Of a stretch of 50,416 nt of DNA, positions 1-8,341 are shown one piece after another. Positions within the stretch are counted from its first letter, which is position 1, and the number at the start of each line of letters is the position of its first letter. The notes below the pieces were generated by a model. The model did no database searches. It was not told where the DNA came from and saw only the letters and a list, made by a program, of their open reading frames with translations. This stretch comes from Thermoanaerobaculum sp. (GTDB lineage Bacteria > Acidobacteriota > Thermoanaerobaculia > Multivoradales > UBA5704). The translations under genes were made by a program, and so were the position numbers. Location: positions 1 to 50,416 of the forward strand of contig JAJKHS010000043.1 of assembly GCA_021154885.1 (NCBI GenBank). Direction: 5' to 3'.

Positions 1-115
1 CTCACCGGGAGAAGAGGGAGACCAGCAAGACAGCTCCAACCGGGTTCCCCTCTCCCGGTGAGGGGGGTGGGAGGGGGCGGGAGAGGGGACAGGGGTGAGG
101 GTTTTCGGGCGGGGG
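1..115. repeat. G/C-rich interspersed repeat copy at left window edge
   Basis: This stretch consists of alternating short blocks such as ctcaccgggaga, cctctcccggtgagg, gggagggggcgggagagg and caggggtgagg, which form imperfect inverted arms. The same blocks recur near 22757-22910 and 50310-50390, with a shorter version near 27990-28060. The copy is cut by the window boundary, so its full length is unknown. No coding potential is evident beyond shadow frames. It lies directly upstream of the decarboxylase gene. Confidence 0.6.
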
Positions 116-139
116 AAGAAAGGACCTGAGACGCCCATC

Positions 140-1522
140 ATGGATCACTCTGACCTGCTGAAGCGCACCGCGGACCTCGCCCTGGAGTTCCTGGACGGCC
201 TGCCGGAGCGGCGGGTGGGGCAGGCCACGTCGGTCGATGAATTGCGGGCGGCTCTGGGCGGACCCTTGCCGGAGCGGGGAGAGGACGCCGGCCGGGTGAT
301 CGAGCACCTGGCCCGGGCGGCCGATCCGGGATTGATCGGGATGGCCGGCCCCCGCTACTTCGGGTTCGTCATCGGCGGCCACGTGCCCGCCTCGCTGGCC
401 GCGGACTGGCTCACCTCGGCGTGGGACCAGAACGCCACGCTCTACGCAACGTCGCCTGCCAACTCGGTCGTCGAGGAGGCGACGGCGGGCTGGCTGCTGG
501 AGGTCCTCGGGCTGCCTGCCATGGCCAGCGTCGGCTTCACCACCGGCTGCTCGATGGCCAACTTCACGGCCCTCGCCGCGGCCCGCCACGCCGTGCTCGC
601 CCGCCAGGGGTGGGACGTGGAGACGGATGGCCTCTTCGGCGCCCCGGCGATCGACGTGGTGATCGGCGACGAGGCTCACGCCACCATCCTCTCGGCTTTG
701 CAGATGCTGGGACTGGGGCGCGAGCGGGTGAAGCGGGTGGCGACGGACGGCCAGGGACGGATGGTGCCGGCGGCGCTGCGCGAGATTCTGGCCAGCGCCT
801 CGGGACCGCTGATCGTCTGCGCCCAGGCCGGCAACGTCAACACCGGCGCGTTCGATCCGCTGGAAGAGATCGTCCCCTTGGTCAGGGAGCGCGGCGGCTG
901 GCTGCACGTGGATGGCGCCTTCGGTCTCTGGGCCGGGGCCGTGCCGGCGCTCGCCCACCTCGTGCGCGGCGCCGCGGCGGCCGATTCCTGGGCCACGGAT
1001 GCGCACAAGTGGCTCAACGTCCCCTACGACTCCGGGATCGTGATCGTCGCCCACCCCGAGCCCCACCGGGCGGCCATGACCATCTCCGCCGCCTACCTGG
1101 CGCAGACCGAAGGGCGCGAGCGCGACCCCTTCGACTGGGTGCCGGAGTTCTCCCGCCGGGCGCGCGGCTTCACGGTCTGGGCGGCTCTGCGGTCGCTGGG
1201 GCGGTCCGGCATCGCCGGCCTCGTCGAGCGCTGCTGCGCCCTGGCGCGGCGGTTCGCCGACCGGTTGCGGGAGGAGTCGGGAGTCGAGGTGCTCAACGAC
1301 GTGGTGCTGAACCAGGTGCTCGTCCGCTTCCAAGCCTCCGACGCCCTCACCCGCGAGGTCATCGCCCGCGTCCAGGCGGACGGCACCTGCTGGCTGGGGG
1401 GCACGACGTGGCAGGGCAAGGCGGCGATGCGGATCTCCGTCTCCAACTGGTCGACCGCGGAGGCGGACGTGGACGCCTCGGCGGCGGCGATCCTGCGGGC
1501 GTTCCGGGCGGCCCGGGCGTGA
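140..1522 (+). CDS. PLP-dependent (group II type) amino acid decarboxylase
   Basis: The 460-residue product is a fold-type I pyridoxal-5'-phosphate enzyme of the aromatic/glutamate decarboxylase family, expected to be a cytosolic decarboxylase of an unidentified amino acid. The visible evidence is the phosphate-binding region [11 protein letters not shown] (about 136-146), [11 protein letters not shown] with the cofactor-ring Asp (about D258), and the Schiff-base lysine in [10 protein letters not shown] (about K290). I chose the ATG at 140 over an upstream start at 95 because the product then begins [10 protein letters not shown], as in the family, and the upstream extension lies in repeat DNA. 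The Shine-Dalgarno match is weak. Substrate cannot be read from the sequence. The gene appears monocistronic and ends before a repeat-filled spacer. Confidence 0.85.
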   Translation: MDHSDLLKRTADLALEFLDGLPERRVGQATSVDELRAALGGPLPERGEDAGRVIEHLARAADPGLIGMAGPRYFGFVIGGHVPASLAADWLTSAWDQNATLYATSPANSVVEEATAGWLLEVLGLPAMASVGFTTGCSMANFTALAAARHAVLARQGWDVETDGLFGAPAIDVVIGDEAHATILSALQMLGLGRERVKRVATDGQGRMVPAALREILASASGPLIVCAQAGNVNTGAFDPLEEIVPLVRERGGWLHVDGAFGLWAGAVPALAHLVRGAAAADSWATDAHKWLNVPYDSGIVIVAHPEPHRAAMTISAAYLAQTEGRERDPFDWVPEFSRRARGFTVWAALRSLGRSGIAGLVERCCALARRFADRLREESGVEVLNDVVLNQVLVRFQASDALTREVIARVQADGTCWLGGTTWQGKAAMRISVSNWSTAEADVDASAAAILRAFRAARA

Positions 1523-1530
1523 AGGCCTGC

Positions 1531-1640
1531 GGGAAAGCAGGGACTTCAGGGACGCCAGGGACTTCAGGGACACCAGAATCCTCCGCTTTTTTCTCGTCCC
1601 TGGAGTCCCTGCTGTCTCTGAAGTCCCTGAAAGCTCCTGC
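1531..1640. repeat. 9-bp-period inverted repeat family, CAGGGACnn units
   Basis: The left arm is a tandem run with a 9-bp period (cagggactt, cagggacgc, cagggactt, cagggacac). The right arm holds the complementary gtccctg units, and a T-rich stretch (cttttttctcgtccc) separates them. The arms can fold into a long imperfect hairpin. A closely similar element, opening with the same gggaaa(a)gcagggac, lies at 20330-20450, and a degenerate one at 35763-35840. It fills the gap between two plus-strand genes and may act as a terminator, though that is inference. Confidence 0.6.
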
Positions 1641-1688
1641 TGCGCACCGGGCCGCGTGTTAGCATTTCCCCGTTCTGGAGGCTTGCGC

Positions 1689-4130
1689 ATGACTTCTTCT
1701 CTCATGGATCGGGACGCTTCGTCCCTCCCGGCTGAGCTCAACCGGGAGAGCGTGCTGCGCGACTACCGGATCGCCTTTCAGAGCCGGCAGGCGAGCCTCA
1801 TCGGCCGCCGCGAGGTCTTCACCGGCAAGGGGAAGTTCGGCATCTTCGGCGACGGCAAGGAGGTCGCCCAGGTCGCCCTCGCCCACGCCTTCCGCCCCGG
1901 CGACTTCCGCTCCGGCTACTACCGCGACCAGACCCTGATGATGGCCCTGGGGCTCCTCACCCTGGAGCAGTTCTTCGCCCAGCTCTACGCCGACCCCGAC
2001 GTGGAGCGCGAGCCCTGCTCCGCCGGCCGGTCGATGAACGCCCACTTCTCGACCTGCCTGCTCAACGCGGACGGCAGCTTCAAGGAGCTGGTGGACCTCG
2101 TCAACGTGGCGGCCGACGTTTCACCCACCGGCTCGCAGATGCCGCGCCTCGTGGGACTCGCCTACGCCTCGAAGCTCTACCGCGAGCTGCCGGAGCTCGG
2201 AGACCTCGCGCAGCGGTTCTCCCGCCACGGCGACGAGGTGGCCTTCGGCACCATCGGCAACGCGAGCTGCGCCGAGGGGATGTTCTGGGAGGCGGTCAAC
2301 GCCGTGGGCGTCCTCCAGTCGCCCATGCTGCTGTCGATCTGGGACGACGGCTATGGCATCTCGGTGCCCAACGAATACCAGATCACCAAGGGGGACCTCT
2401 CGGCCGTCCTCTCCGGTTTCCGCCGGGAGCCAGGGAGCCGTCAGGGCTACGACCTCTACACCGTCAAGGGCTGGGACTACGCGGGCCTGTGCGAGACCTA
2501 CCTCTCGGCCGTGCAGGTCGTGCGCCGGGAGCACGTGCCGGCCATCGTCCACGTCGTCGAGATGACTCAGCCCCAGGGGCACTCCACCTCAGGCAGCCAC
2601 GAGCGCTACAAGTCCAGGCAGCGCCTGGACTGGGAGACGGAGTTCGATCCCATCCGCAAGATGCGGCAGTGGCTGATCGAGCAGGGGATCGCGACCGCCC
2701 AGGAGCTGGACGCCCTGGAGGAGGAGGACCTGCGGCTCGTCCGCGACGCCCGGCGCCGGGCCTGGGACGACTTCCGCGCTCCCATCGAGGCGGAGAGGCG
2801 GGAGGCCCTGGCTCTCCTCGACGAGCTGGCCCGCGAATCCACGACGGCCGGCGAGGAGGTGAGCCGGCTGCGCCGGGACCTGGAGAGGCAGCAGGGAGCC
2901 CTGCGCCGCGACGTCCTCTCGGCCGTGCACGGCGCCCTGGTGATGGTGACTGCGGGGGGAGCGGGGGAGGAGCTGCCCGCCGCCCGCCGGCTCGCGGCCT
3001 GGCGGCGGCAGCGGGAGGTGGAGAACGTGGAGCGCTACGGCTCCCATCTCTACAGCGAGGGGCCACACTCCACCCTCGCGATCCCGCCGGTGCCGGCCGT
3101 CTACGGGGAGGACTCCCCGGTGCTCAACGGCTTCGAGGTGGTCAACGCCTGCTTCGACGCCGCCCTCGCCCGCTGTCCGAACGTCATCGCCCTCGGCGAG
3201 GACGTGGGCCAGATCGGCGACGTCAACCAAGGCTTCGCCGGCCTGCAGGCGAAGTACGGTCCGCTGCGGGTGACGGACACCGGCATCCGCGAGGTCACCA
3301 TCATGGGCCAAGCCATCGGTATGGCCCTGCGAGGTTTGCGGCCCATCGCCGAGATCCAGTATCTGGACTACGTCCTCTACGCACTCCAGATCCTGTCGGA
3401 CGACGTGGCCACTCTGCACTGGCGCACCAAGGGGCAGCAGAAGGCGCCGATCATCGTCCGTACCCGCGGCCACCGGCTGGAGGGGATCTGGCATTCGGGC
3501 TCGCCCATGGCGGGGATCCTCAACCTGGTGCGCGGCCTCTACGTCTGCGTCCCCCGCAACATGACTCAGGCGGCGGGCTTCTACAACACCCTGCTGGAGG
3601 GCGACGATCCGGCGATCGTGGTGGAGGTGCTCAACGGCTACCGGCAGAAGGAGAAGCTGCCGGCCAATATCGGCGAGCTCAGGATTCCGCTGGGCGTGCC
3701 CGAGGTGCTGCGCGCGGGGCGGGACGTGACCGTCGTGACCTATGGCGCCTCCTGCCGCATCGCGCTCGAAGCGGCGGAGAAGCTGGCCGAGGTGGGGATC
3801 GACGTCGAGGTGGTGGACGTGCAGACCCTGCTGCCCTTCGACCTCCACGGCCGTATCCTGGAGTCGATCCGCAAGACCAGCCGCGTCCTCTTCCTGGACG
3901 AGGACGTGCCCGGCGGCGCCTCAGCCTACATGCTCCAGCAGGTGGTGGAGACGCAGGGCGGCTTCACCTGGCTCGACTCGCCGCCGCGCACCCTCACCGG
4001 CAAGGCCCACCGGCCCTCCTACGGCTCGGACGGCGACTACTTCTCGAAGCCCAATCGTGAGTCCGTCTTCGAGGCGGTCTACGACATGATGCACGAGGCC
4101 GACCCGGAGGGGTTTCCGGTCTTGTTCTGA
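1689..4130 (+). CDS. 2-oxoacid dehydrogenase E1 component, fused alpha and beta subunits
   Basis: The 813-residue thiamine-diphosphate enzyme joins both E1 subunits in one chain. It should decarboxylate branched-chain 2-oxoacids or pyruvate and pass the acyl group to an E2 lipoyl enzyme. The E1-alpha-like part (about 30-360) carries [16 protein letters not shown] and [13 protein letters not shown], the cofactor pyrophosphate/Mg region of the fused-type proteins. A linker of mostly charged helices follows. The E1-beta-like part (about 470-813) shows [17 protein letters not shown] and [20 protein letters not shown]. The start at 1689 follows ggagg with a 7-nt spacer. No E2 or E3 gene is adjacent, so partners must be encoded elsewhere. 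Assignment to 2-oxoisovalerate over pyruvate is uncertain. Confidence 0.88.
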   Translation: MTSSLMDRDASSLPAELNRESVLRDYRIAFQSRQASLIGRREVFTGKGKFGIFGDGKEVAQVALAHAFRPGDFRSGYYRDQTLMMALGLLTLEQFFAQLYADPDVEREPCSAGRSMNAHFSTCLLNADGSFKELVDLVNVAADVSPTGSQMPRLVGLAYASKLYRELPELGDLAQRFSRHGDEVAFGTIGNASCAEGMFWEAVNAVGVLQSPMLLSIWDDGYGISVPNEYQITKGDLSAVLSGFRREPGSRQGYDLYTVKGWDYAGLCETYLSAVQVVRREHVPAIVHVVEMTQPQGHSTSGSHERYKSRQRLDWETEFDPIRKMRQWLIEQGIATAQELDALEEEDLRLVRDARRRAWDDFRAPIEAERREALALLDELARESTTAGEEVSRLRRDLERQQGALRRDVLSAVHGALVMVTAGGAGEELPAARRLAAWRRQREVENVERYGSHLYSEGPHSTLAIPPVPAVYGEDSPVLNGFEVVNACFDAALARCPNVIALGEDVGQIGDVNQGFAGLQAKYGPLRVTDTGIREVTIMGQAIGMALRGLRPIAEIQYLDYVLYALQILSDDVATLHWRTKGQQKAPIIVRTRGHRLEGIWHSGSPMAGILNLVRGLYVCVPRNMTQAAGFYNTLLEGDDPAIVVEVLNGYRQKEKLPANIGELRIPLGVPEVLRAGRDVTVVTYGASCRIALEAAEKLAEVGIDVEVVDVQTLLPFDLHGRILESIRKTSRVLFLDEDVPGGASAYMLQQVVETQGGFTWLDSPPRTLTGKAHRPSYGSDGDYFSKPNRESVFEAVYDMMHEADPEGFPVLF

Positions 4131-4135
4131 GTTTG

Positions 4136-4235
4136 CCTGGGAGCGCCGGCGTCCCGCCGGCCACTAACTCCGTCTTTTCTTTTTCTTCTTTCAAAAAACG
4201 GAGTAAGCAGCCGGCGGGACGCCGGCGGTCCCAGG
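4136..4235. repeat. 26-bp inverted repeat (25/26 match) between convergent genes
   Basis: The arms at 4136-4161 (cctgggagcgccggcgtcccg...) and 4210-4235 are reverse complements over 26 bp with one mismatch. A second, inner pair (actccgt / acggagt) brackets a pyrimidine-rich centre with T runs and a run of six A. It sits exactly between the stop codons of the converging E1 and RNase genes. It could work as a bidirectional terminator or be a palindromic mobile-type repeat. No open frame of its own is convincing. Confidence 0.7.
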
Positions 4236-4240
4236 GGGGG

Positions 4241-6154
4241 TCATGCCTTCCGCCGTCGTCTCCGGCGCCGGCGGCGGGGTGCCCCGGTCGCCGTGGTGTT
4301 CCCCACCTCGCCGCCTCCACCCCCCTCGCCGGCGTCCTCGGAACCCTCCTCGAAGTCGTCCTCCGGCCCCTCGTCGTCGCCCTCGCCCTCGCTCTCAAAA
4401 ATCGCGGCGGGCTCGCCGGCTGGGGTCTCCTGGGCGCCGCCGTCACCGTTCTCGCCAATTCCCTTCTTCTTGCGCTTGCGGCCGCCGCGGCGGCGCTTGC
4501 GCTTCCTGCGGGCGGCCTCTTCGGCGGTATCGCCGGCGAGGCCAGGCTCCTGGCGCTCGCGACCCCCGGCCTCGCCGCCGGCCTCGAAGTCGTCGCCGTC
4601 CTCCTCTTCGTCTTCGGGGAGGGCGAGGTCCCAGGCCTGGAGGGTGACCGGAGCCGGCTTCTGCTTCGAGGGGCGCACGGGCTTCTCGCGCTTCTGCCAC
4701 TCGATCCGCTCGTCGGGGCGGTGGAGCCCGGCGGTGGCGATGATCTCGATCCTGACGTCGAACTCCTCCTCGATCCCCGCCAGCTCCTGCCGGTAGTGGT
4801 TCTGGAGGGCGTCGGCCAGTTCCGGGTGGAGGCCGATCTTCGCCCCCTGAATGGAGCCGGCGGCGGCGCGGGCCTCGATGCGCCGCAGCAGCGACAGGCT
4901 CACCATTTCCTCGCTCGCCAGGCGGCCCGAGCCGTTGCAGGTGGGGCAGGTGCGGTGGGTGCGGAGCTGGAGGGCCTGCTGGATACGCTGCCGGTTGATC
5001 TCCAGCAGGCCGTTGGCGCTGATACGGCCCACGGTCGAGCGCGCCTTGTCCGCCTTGAGGGCGTCCTTGACTGCCTTCTCGACCCGGCGCTGGTTCTTCG
5101 ACGCCCGCATGTCGATGAAATCCACCACGACGATGCCGCCGAGGTCGCGCAGCCGGAGCTGGCGGGCGACCTCGGACGCCGCTTCGAGATTGGTATGGAG
5201 CGCCGTCTCCTCCTGCGTGGCGGCGCGGGTCGAGCGGCCGGAGTTGACGTCGATGGCGGTGAGCGCCTCGGTGGCGTCGATGACGATCGAGCCGCCGCTC
5301 TGCAGCTCCACCCGGCGCTCGTAGATGCGGTCGATCTGCGGCTCGAGGTCGTAGCGGCTGAAGAGCGGCAACCGGTCCGCGTAGCGGATCAGGCGCGTCT
5401 TCGAGCGCGGCATGAAGGCCGTGAGGTAGGCCTCGGCCTTCTGGAACGCCTCGTCGTCGTCGACCAGGACCTCCTCGATGGTGCTGTCCAGGTAATCCCG
5501 CAGCGCCTGGAGGATCAGGTCCTGGTCGGTGTAGAGCAGCCGGGTGCCCTTGCCCTGAATGGCCGCCGCCTGCACCCGCTTCCACAGCCGCAACAGGGCC
5601 GCGAGGTCGCGGGCGAGCGTCGCCTTGGTCTGGTCCAGGGCGTTGGTGCGCAGGATCACGCCGCAGCCGTCGGGCAGGTCGAGGCCGTGGGCCAGGCCCT
5701 TGAGCTTCTTGCGCGTATCGTCGTCCTCGACCTTGCGCGACACGCCGCGGGTGTCGTCGAAGGGAGTCAGCACGAGGTAGCGGCCGGCGAGCGAAAGGCT
5801 CGTGGTGAGCGCCGCGCCCTTCTGGCCCATGGGGTCCTTGGCCACCTGGACGACGATGGGCTTGCCCTTCTCCAGCACCTCGTCGATGCGGGGGTGGCCG
5901 TGTTGGGGCTGCTTGTAGAAGGCGTCGGGGACCACGTCCTGGATGGCCAGGAAGCCGTGGCGCTCGACGCCGTAGTCGATGAACGCCGCGTTCAGGCTGG
6001 GCTGGATGCTGGCGATGACGCCGCGATAGATGTTGCCGCGGGTCAGGTCCGATTCGGCGACGTCCACTTTGTAGTTTTCCAGGACGTTCCCCTGGACGAT
6101 GGCGATACGCAGCTCCTCCGGACGCTGCGCGTTGATCAGCATTCTGCGACTCAA
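4241..6154 (-). CDS. rng: Ribonuclease E/G family endoribonuclease
   Basis: The 637-residue single-strand endoribonuclease should act in mRNA decay and rRNA maturation. An S1-type RNA-binding region spans about 38-125 (RGNIYRGVIASIQPSLNAAF). The catalytic Mg-binding aspartates are visible in TAIDVNSG (D302) and VVVDFIDM (D345). The Zn-link CPTCNG (C403, C406) supports dimer/tetramer formation as in RNase E. After about residue 500 the chain becomes low complexity, alternating acidic stretches with Arg/Lys runs and ending in polyarginine. It is longer than RNase G but lacks a full RNase E scaffold. The start is TTG at 6154 with cggag upstream; an ATG at codon 5 is the alternative. Symbol rng versus rne is a judgement call. 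Confidence 0.92.
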   Translation of the reverse strand: MSRRMLINAQRPEELRIAIVQGNVLENYKVDVAESDLTRGNIYRGVIASIQPSLNAAFIDYGVERHGFLAIQDVVPDAFYKQPQHGHPRIDEVLEKGKPIVVQVAKDPMGQKGAALTTSLSLAGRYLVLTPFDDTRGVSRKVEDDDTRKKLKGLAHGLDLPDGCGVILRTNALDQTKATLARDLAALLRLWKRVQAAAIQGKGTRLLYTDQDLILQALRDYLDSTIEEVLVDDDEAFQKAEAYLTAFMPRSKTRLIRYADRLPLFSRYDLEPQIDRIYERRVELQSGGSIVIDATEALTAIDVNSGRSTRAATQEETALHTNLEAASEVARQLRLRDLGGIVVVDFIDMRASKNQRRVEKAVKDALKADKARSTVGRISANGLLEINRQRIQQALQLRTHRTCPTCNGSGRLASEEMVSLSLLRRIEARAAAGSIQGAKIGLHPELADALQNHYRQELAGIEEEFDVRIEIIATAGLHRPDERIEWQKREKPVRPSKQKPAPVTLQAWDLALPEDEEEDGDDFEAGGEAGGRERQEPGLAGDTAEEAARRKRKRRRGGRKRKKKGIGENGDGGAQETPAGEPAAIFESEGEGDDEGPEDDFEEGSEDAGEGGGGGEVGNTTATGAPRRRRRRRRRKA

Positions 6155-6285
6155 GTTGTCTCCGATTGGCTAGGGCATGAGAGGGCGGGGATTGGGGGGC
6201 GATTGGAGGCGGGGCGTTGAAGATACCTCTTGCGGGGGCTTATTCTGACCGACCGCCGCGAAATCTGCAACCCGGCCGCGCTTGA

Positions 6286-6294
6286 TGGCATAAT
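6286..6294 (+). promoter_or_regulatory. Candidate extended -10 element for the glucokinase gene
   Basis: TGGCATAAT lies 33 nt before the start codon at 6327. The hexamer CATAAT matches the sigma-70 -10 consensus at 5 of 6 positions and is preceded by the extended TGn. No good -35 is present at 16-18 bp. The identical nonamer occurs upstream of the small gene at 19046. Confidence 0.4.
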
Positions 6295-6326
6295 CCCGGC
6301 GACGTCCACCGAGGGGAGGAGCCGGG

Positions 6327-7040
6327 ATGGCCAAGAAGACAGGGTCGCTGATCACCTTCTGCCTGGATATCGGCGGCACGGGTATCAAGGGATTCACCGC
6401 CGACGCGGCGGACCGTCCCACTAGCGAGCGGGTACGTCTCGAGACGCCGCGGCCGGCCAGGCCGGACGCGGTGCTCGCGGTGATCGCGGAAATCGTCAAG
6501 CAGATGCCCCCCTTCAACCGGGTGGCCGCGGGCTTTCCCGGCGTGGTGGTGAAGGGGCAGACGCTGACCGCGCCCAACCTCGATCCGGCGTGGGAGGGTT
6601 TTCCACTCGCCGCGGCGTTGGAGAAGCTGACCGGCAAGCCGGCCCGGGTCGCCAACGACGCCGGGGTCCAGGGGCTGGCCGTGATCGAGGGGCTGGGGAC
6701 CGAACTGGTGCTGACGCTGGGCACCGGCATGGGCTTCGCGCTCTACATCGACGGCCACTACGTGCCGAACATCGAGATGGCGCACCACCCCTTCCGCAAG
6801 AAGAGGACCTACGAAGAGCTGGTGGGCAACGCGGCTCTGCACGCGGTCGGCAGGAAGCGCTGGAACCGCCGGGTGGAGAAAGTCATCGTGCAACTGGCGC
6901 GGATCTTCAATTACCGCATCCTCTATCTCGGCGGCGGCAACGCGAAGGAGATCCACTTCGACCTGCCGGCCAACGTCAAGACCGTGGAGAACATCGCCGG
7001 GCTCCTCGGCGGCGTCAAGCTCTGGCAGCAGCCGGGGTGA
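6327..7040 (+). CDS. ppgK: ROK-family polyphosphate glucokinase
   Basis: The 237-residue cytosolic sugar kinase is predicted to phosphorylate glucose to glucose 6-phosphate using polyphosphate or ATP. The N-terminal phosphate loop DIGGTGIKGF (about D14-F23), the sugar-site VANDAGVQG and the second phosphate motif LTLGTGMGFALYIDG are clear ROK signatures. The compact length and absence of the usual ROK zinc cluster fit the PpgK branch rather than NagC-type or classical glucokinases. An SD (ggggagga) precedes the ATG at 6327. Its 3' end overlaps the convergent ATPase gene by 26 bp. Phosphoryl-donor preference cannot be told from sequence. Confidence 0.78.
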   Translation: MAKKTGSLITFCLDIGGTGIKGFTADAADRPTSERVRLETPRPARPDAVLAVIAEIVKQMPPFNRVAAGFPGVVVKGQTLTAPNLDPAWEGFPLAAALEKLTGKPARVANDAGVQGLAVIEGLGTELVLTLGTGMGFALYIDGHYVPNIEMAHHPFRKKRTYEELVGNAALHAVGRKRWNRRVEKVIVQLARIFNYRILYLGGGNAKEIHFDLPANVKTVENIAGLLGGVKLWQQPG

Positions 7041-8235
7041 GAATGCCGAAAAGATCGAGCTCGCCGCTGGACGTTGGCGAAGAGTCGATATCGAGAAGGT
7101 TGGAGCGCAACAGCTCTCCCGCTCCCATCAGATGCTCCTGGAGGACCTCTCGCGGAGTCTTTCCGATCAGCGAGACGCGTGAGGCGCCGCCATCCCGATA
7201 CACCACACGCAAGTGTCGATCCTCAATCCAACTCGCCGAGTCGAGCAGCTCGGAGCTGTGAGTCGTGATCACCGCCTGCGAGCGGTAGCTGATGATCCTG
7301 ATCACATCCAGGATAATCCCCAGGGCGCCGGGATGAATGGTGGCTTCAGGGTCTTCGAGGGCGATCAGCGACGGAGTAGGTTTCTGGTACGCTGCGAGTA
7401 GAAGACCCAGGGTGCGCAGAGCGCCGTCTGACATGCTGAGCGCGCTAAGGGTGATCGGCTCTTTCGTCCTCCCTTCTTCCACGAATTCCAGCCAAAGCTT
7501 GTCCCCGACCTCAACCGGGTGCACTTCCGTCTTATAAGGCAACAGGACGCTCATGAACTCGTTGATCTCTGAGAAATCCCCCGGGAAGTCACTCCGCAGA
7601 GACAGGAGCACGCTGGCCGCGTTGCTGCCGTCGGCTTTCAGCCTGGAGTTTCCATTCGGTTCCTGCACCTGGCGCAGCTTGGTGGGCTCGATCGAGTAAG
7701 CCAGCATCGCTGCGATGGTGCGAACGACGGGAGCGAACGCCCTGTGGCCACCCACGATTGGCAGGACGAGAGAGGTGGAATCCGTCAGCGGAATCAGATT
7801 TGCGAAGCTTGAGTCCGTAACCGAGCCGTGGACTGGATCTTCGTGGCGAGCAAAATAGATCCGGCCGCCTGAGCCCATGATGACGCACTGCTCCCGCGTC
7901 ACTTGGAACCCCCTCTGCGGCAGGGCCTGAACCTCGAATCCATACTGCGCTGAGGAGATTCCCTCGGAAGGAATCTCAAGCTCCAAGGCAAGCCCGAAGT
8001 GGGAGACGCCGTCGAAAGGGGGCCGGTGGCAGAGAACGGAAATCCCTCCTCTGCGATTGATAACCGAGTCGAGCGGGGAAGTCATGGCCTCGGCCATGAA
8101 CGCCAGTGCATTGACCACGTTGCTTTTTCCCGCCCCGTTCTGACCCACGAGGAAGGTTGGGTTATCGAACTCGATCCGTGCCGAGTCGAAACTGCGGAAT
8201 CCCTTGAGAGTCAGACTACGCACGACAGGTTTCAC
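7015..8235 (-). CDS. AAA family ATPase (AAA_21 / RecF-like), solitary
   Basis: This is an SMC/ABC-type ATPase of about 406 residues. It has Walker A GQNGAGKS near residues 31-38, a signature-like LSMSDGALRTLGLLLA, Walker B LIALEDPEATIHPG and an H-loop TTHSSELLDS. No TOPRIM nuclease domain follows, unlike OLD proteins. The frame opens at a GTG at 8277. I prefer the GTG at 8235 because ggagg lies 8 nt before it and a promoter-like pair overlaps the longer start. The gene overlaps ppgK tail to tail. Relatives occur as lone ATPases or with nuclease partners in defence loci, but no partner is visible here, so function is unknown. Base composition seems somewhat less G+C-biased than its neighbours. 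Confidence 0.8.
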   Translation of the reverse strand: MKPVVRSLTLKGFRSFDSARIEFDNPTFLVGQNGAGKSNVVNALAFMAEAMTSPLDSVINRRGGISVLCHRPPFDGVSHFGLALELEIPSEGISSAQYGFEVQALPQRGFQVTREQCVIMGSGGRIYFARHEDPVHGSVTDSSFANLIPLTDSTSLVLPIVGGHRAFAPVVRTIAAMLAYSIEPTKLRQVQEPNGNSRLKADGSNAASVLLSLRSDFPGDFSEINEFMSVLLPYKTEVHPVEVGDKLWLEFVEEGRTKEPITLSALSMSDGALRTLGLLLAAYQKPTPSLIALEDPEATIHPGALGIILDVIRIISYRSQAVITTHSSELLDSASWIEDRHLRVVYRDGGASRVSLIGKTPREVLQEHLMGAGELLRSNLLDIDSSPTSSGELDLFGILTPAAARA

Positions 8236-8256
8236 AGATCCGTCCTCCAAACTCGC

Positions 8257-8285
8257 AGTATAGTCCAGCCTGCGCACTCTGCCAC
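8257..8285 (-). promoter_or_regulatory. Candidate sigma-70 promoter of the AAA ATPase gene
   Basis: On the minus strand, GTGGCA (8285-8280) and TATACT (8262-8257) are separated by 17 bp and match the consensus at 4/6 and 5/6 positions. Transcription would begin a few bases before the ggagg Shine-Dalgarno of the GTG start at 8235. This would exclude the longer reading frame from 8277. Confidence 0.45.
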
Positions 8286-8341
8286 CTTTTGCTAGACTCC
8301 CCTCAACCGGCCGCCTACGGGCCGGCCGGCCCAGGAACGCG

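Noticed and set aside
1531-1640. CRISPR-like array
   Set aside because: The repeats are 9-bp units with no unique spacers of constant length, and no cas genes are present.
2-1741. 579-codon minus-strand frame at the left edge
   Set aside because: It is antisense to the decarboxylase and extends through two repeats. It is a composition artefact.
4133-6220. 695-codon plus-strand open frame opposite the RNase E/G gene
   Set aside because: It is antisense to an unmistakable ribonuclease, with low-complexity Leu/Val/Gly content and no start signal.
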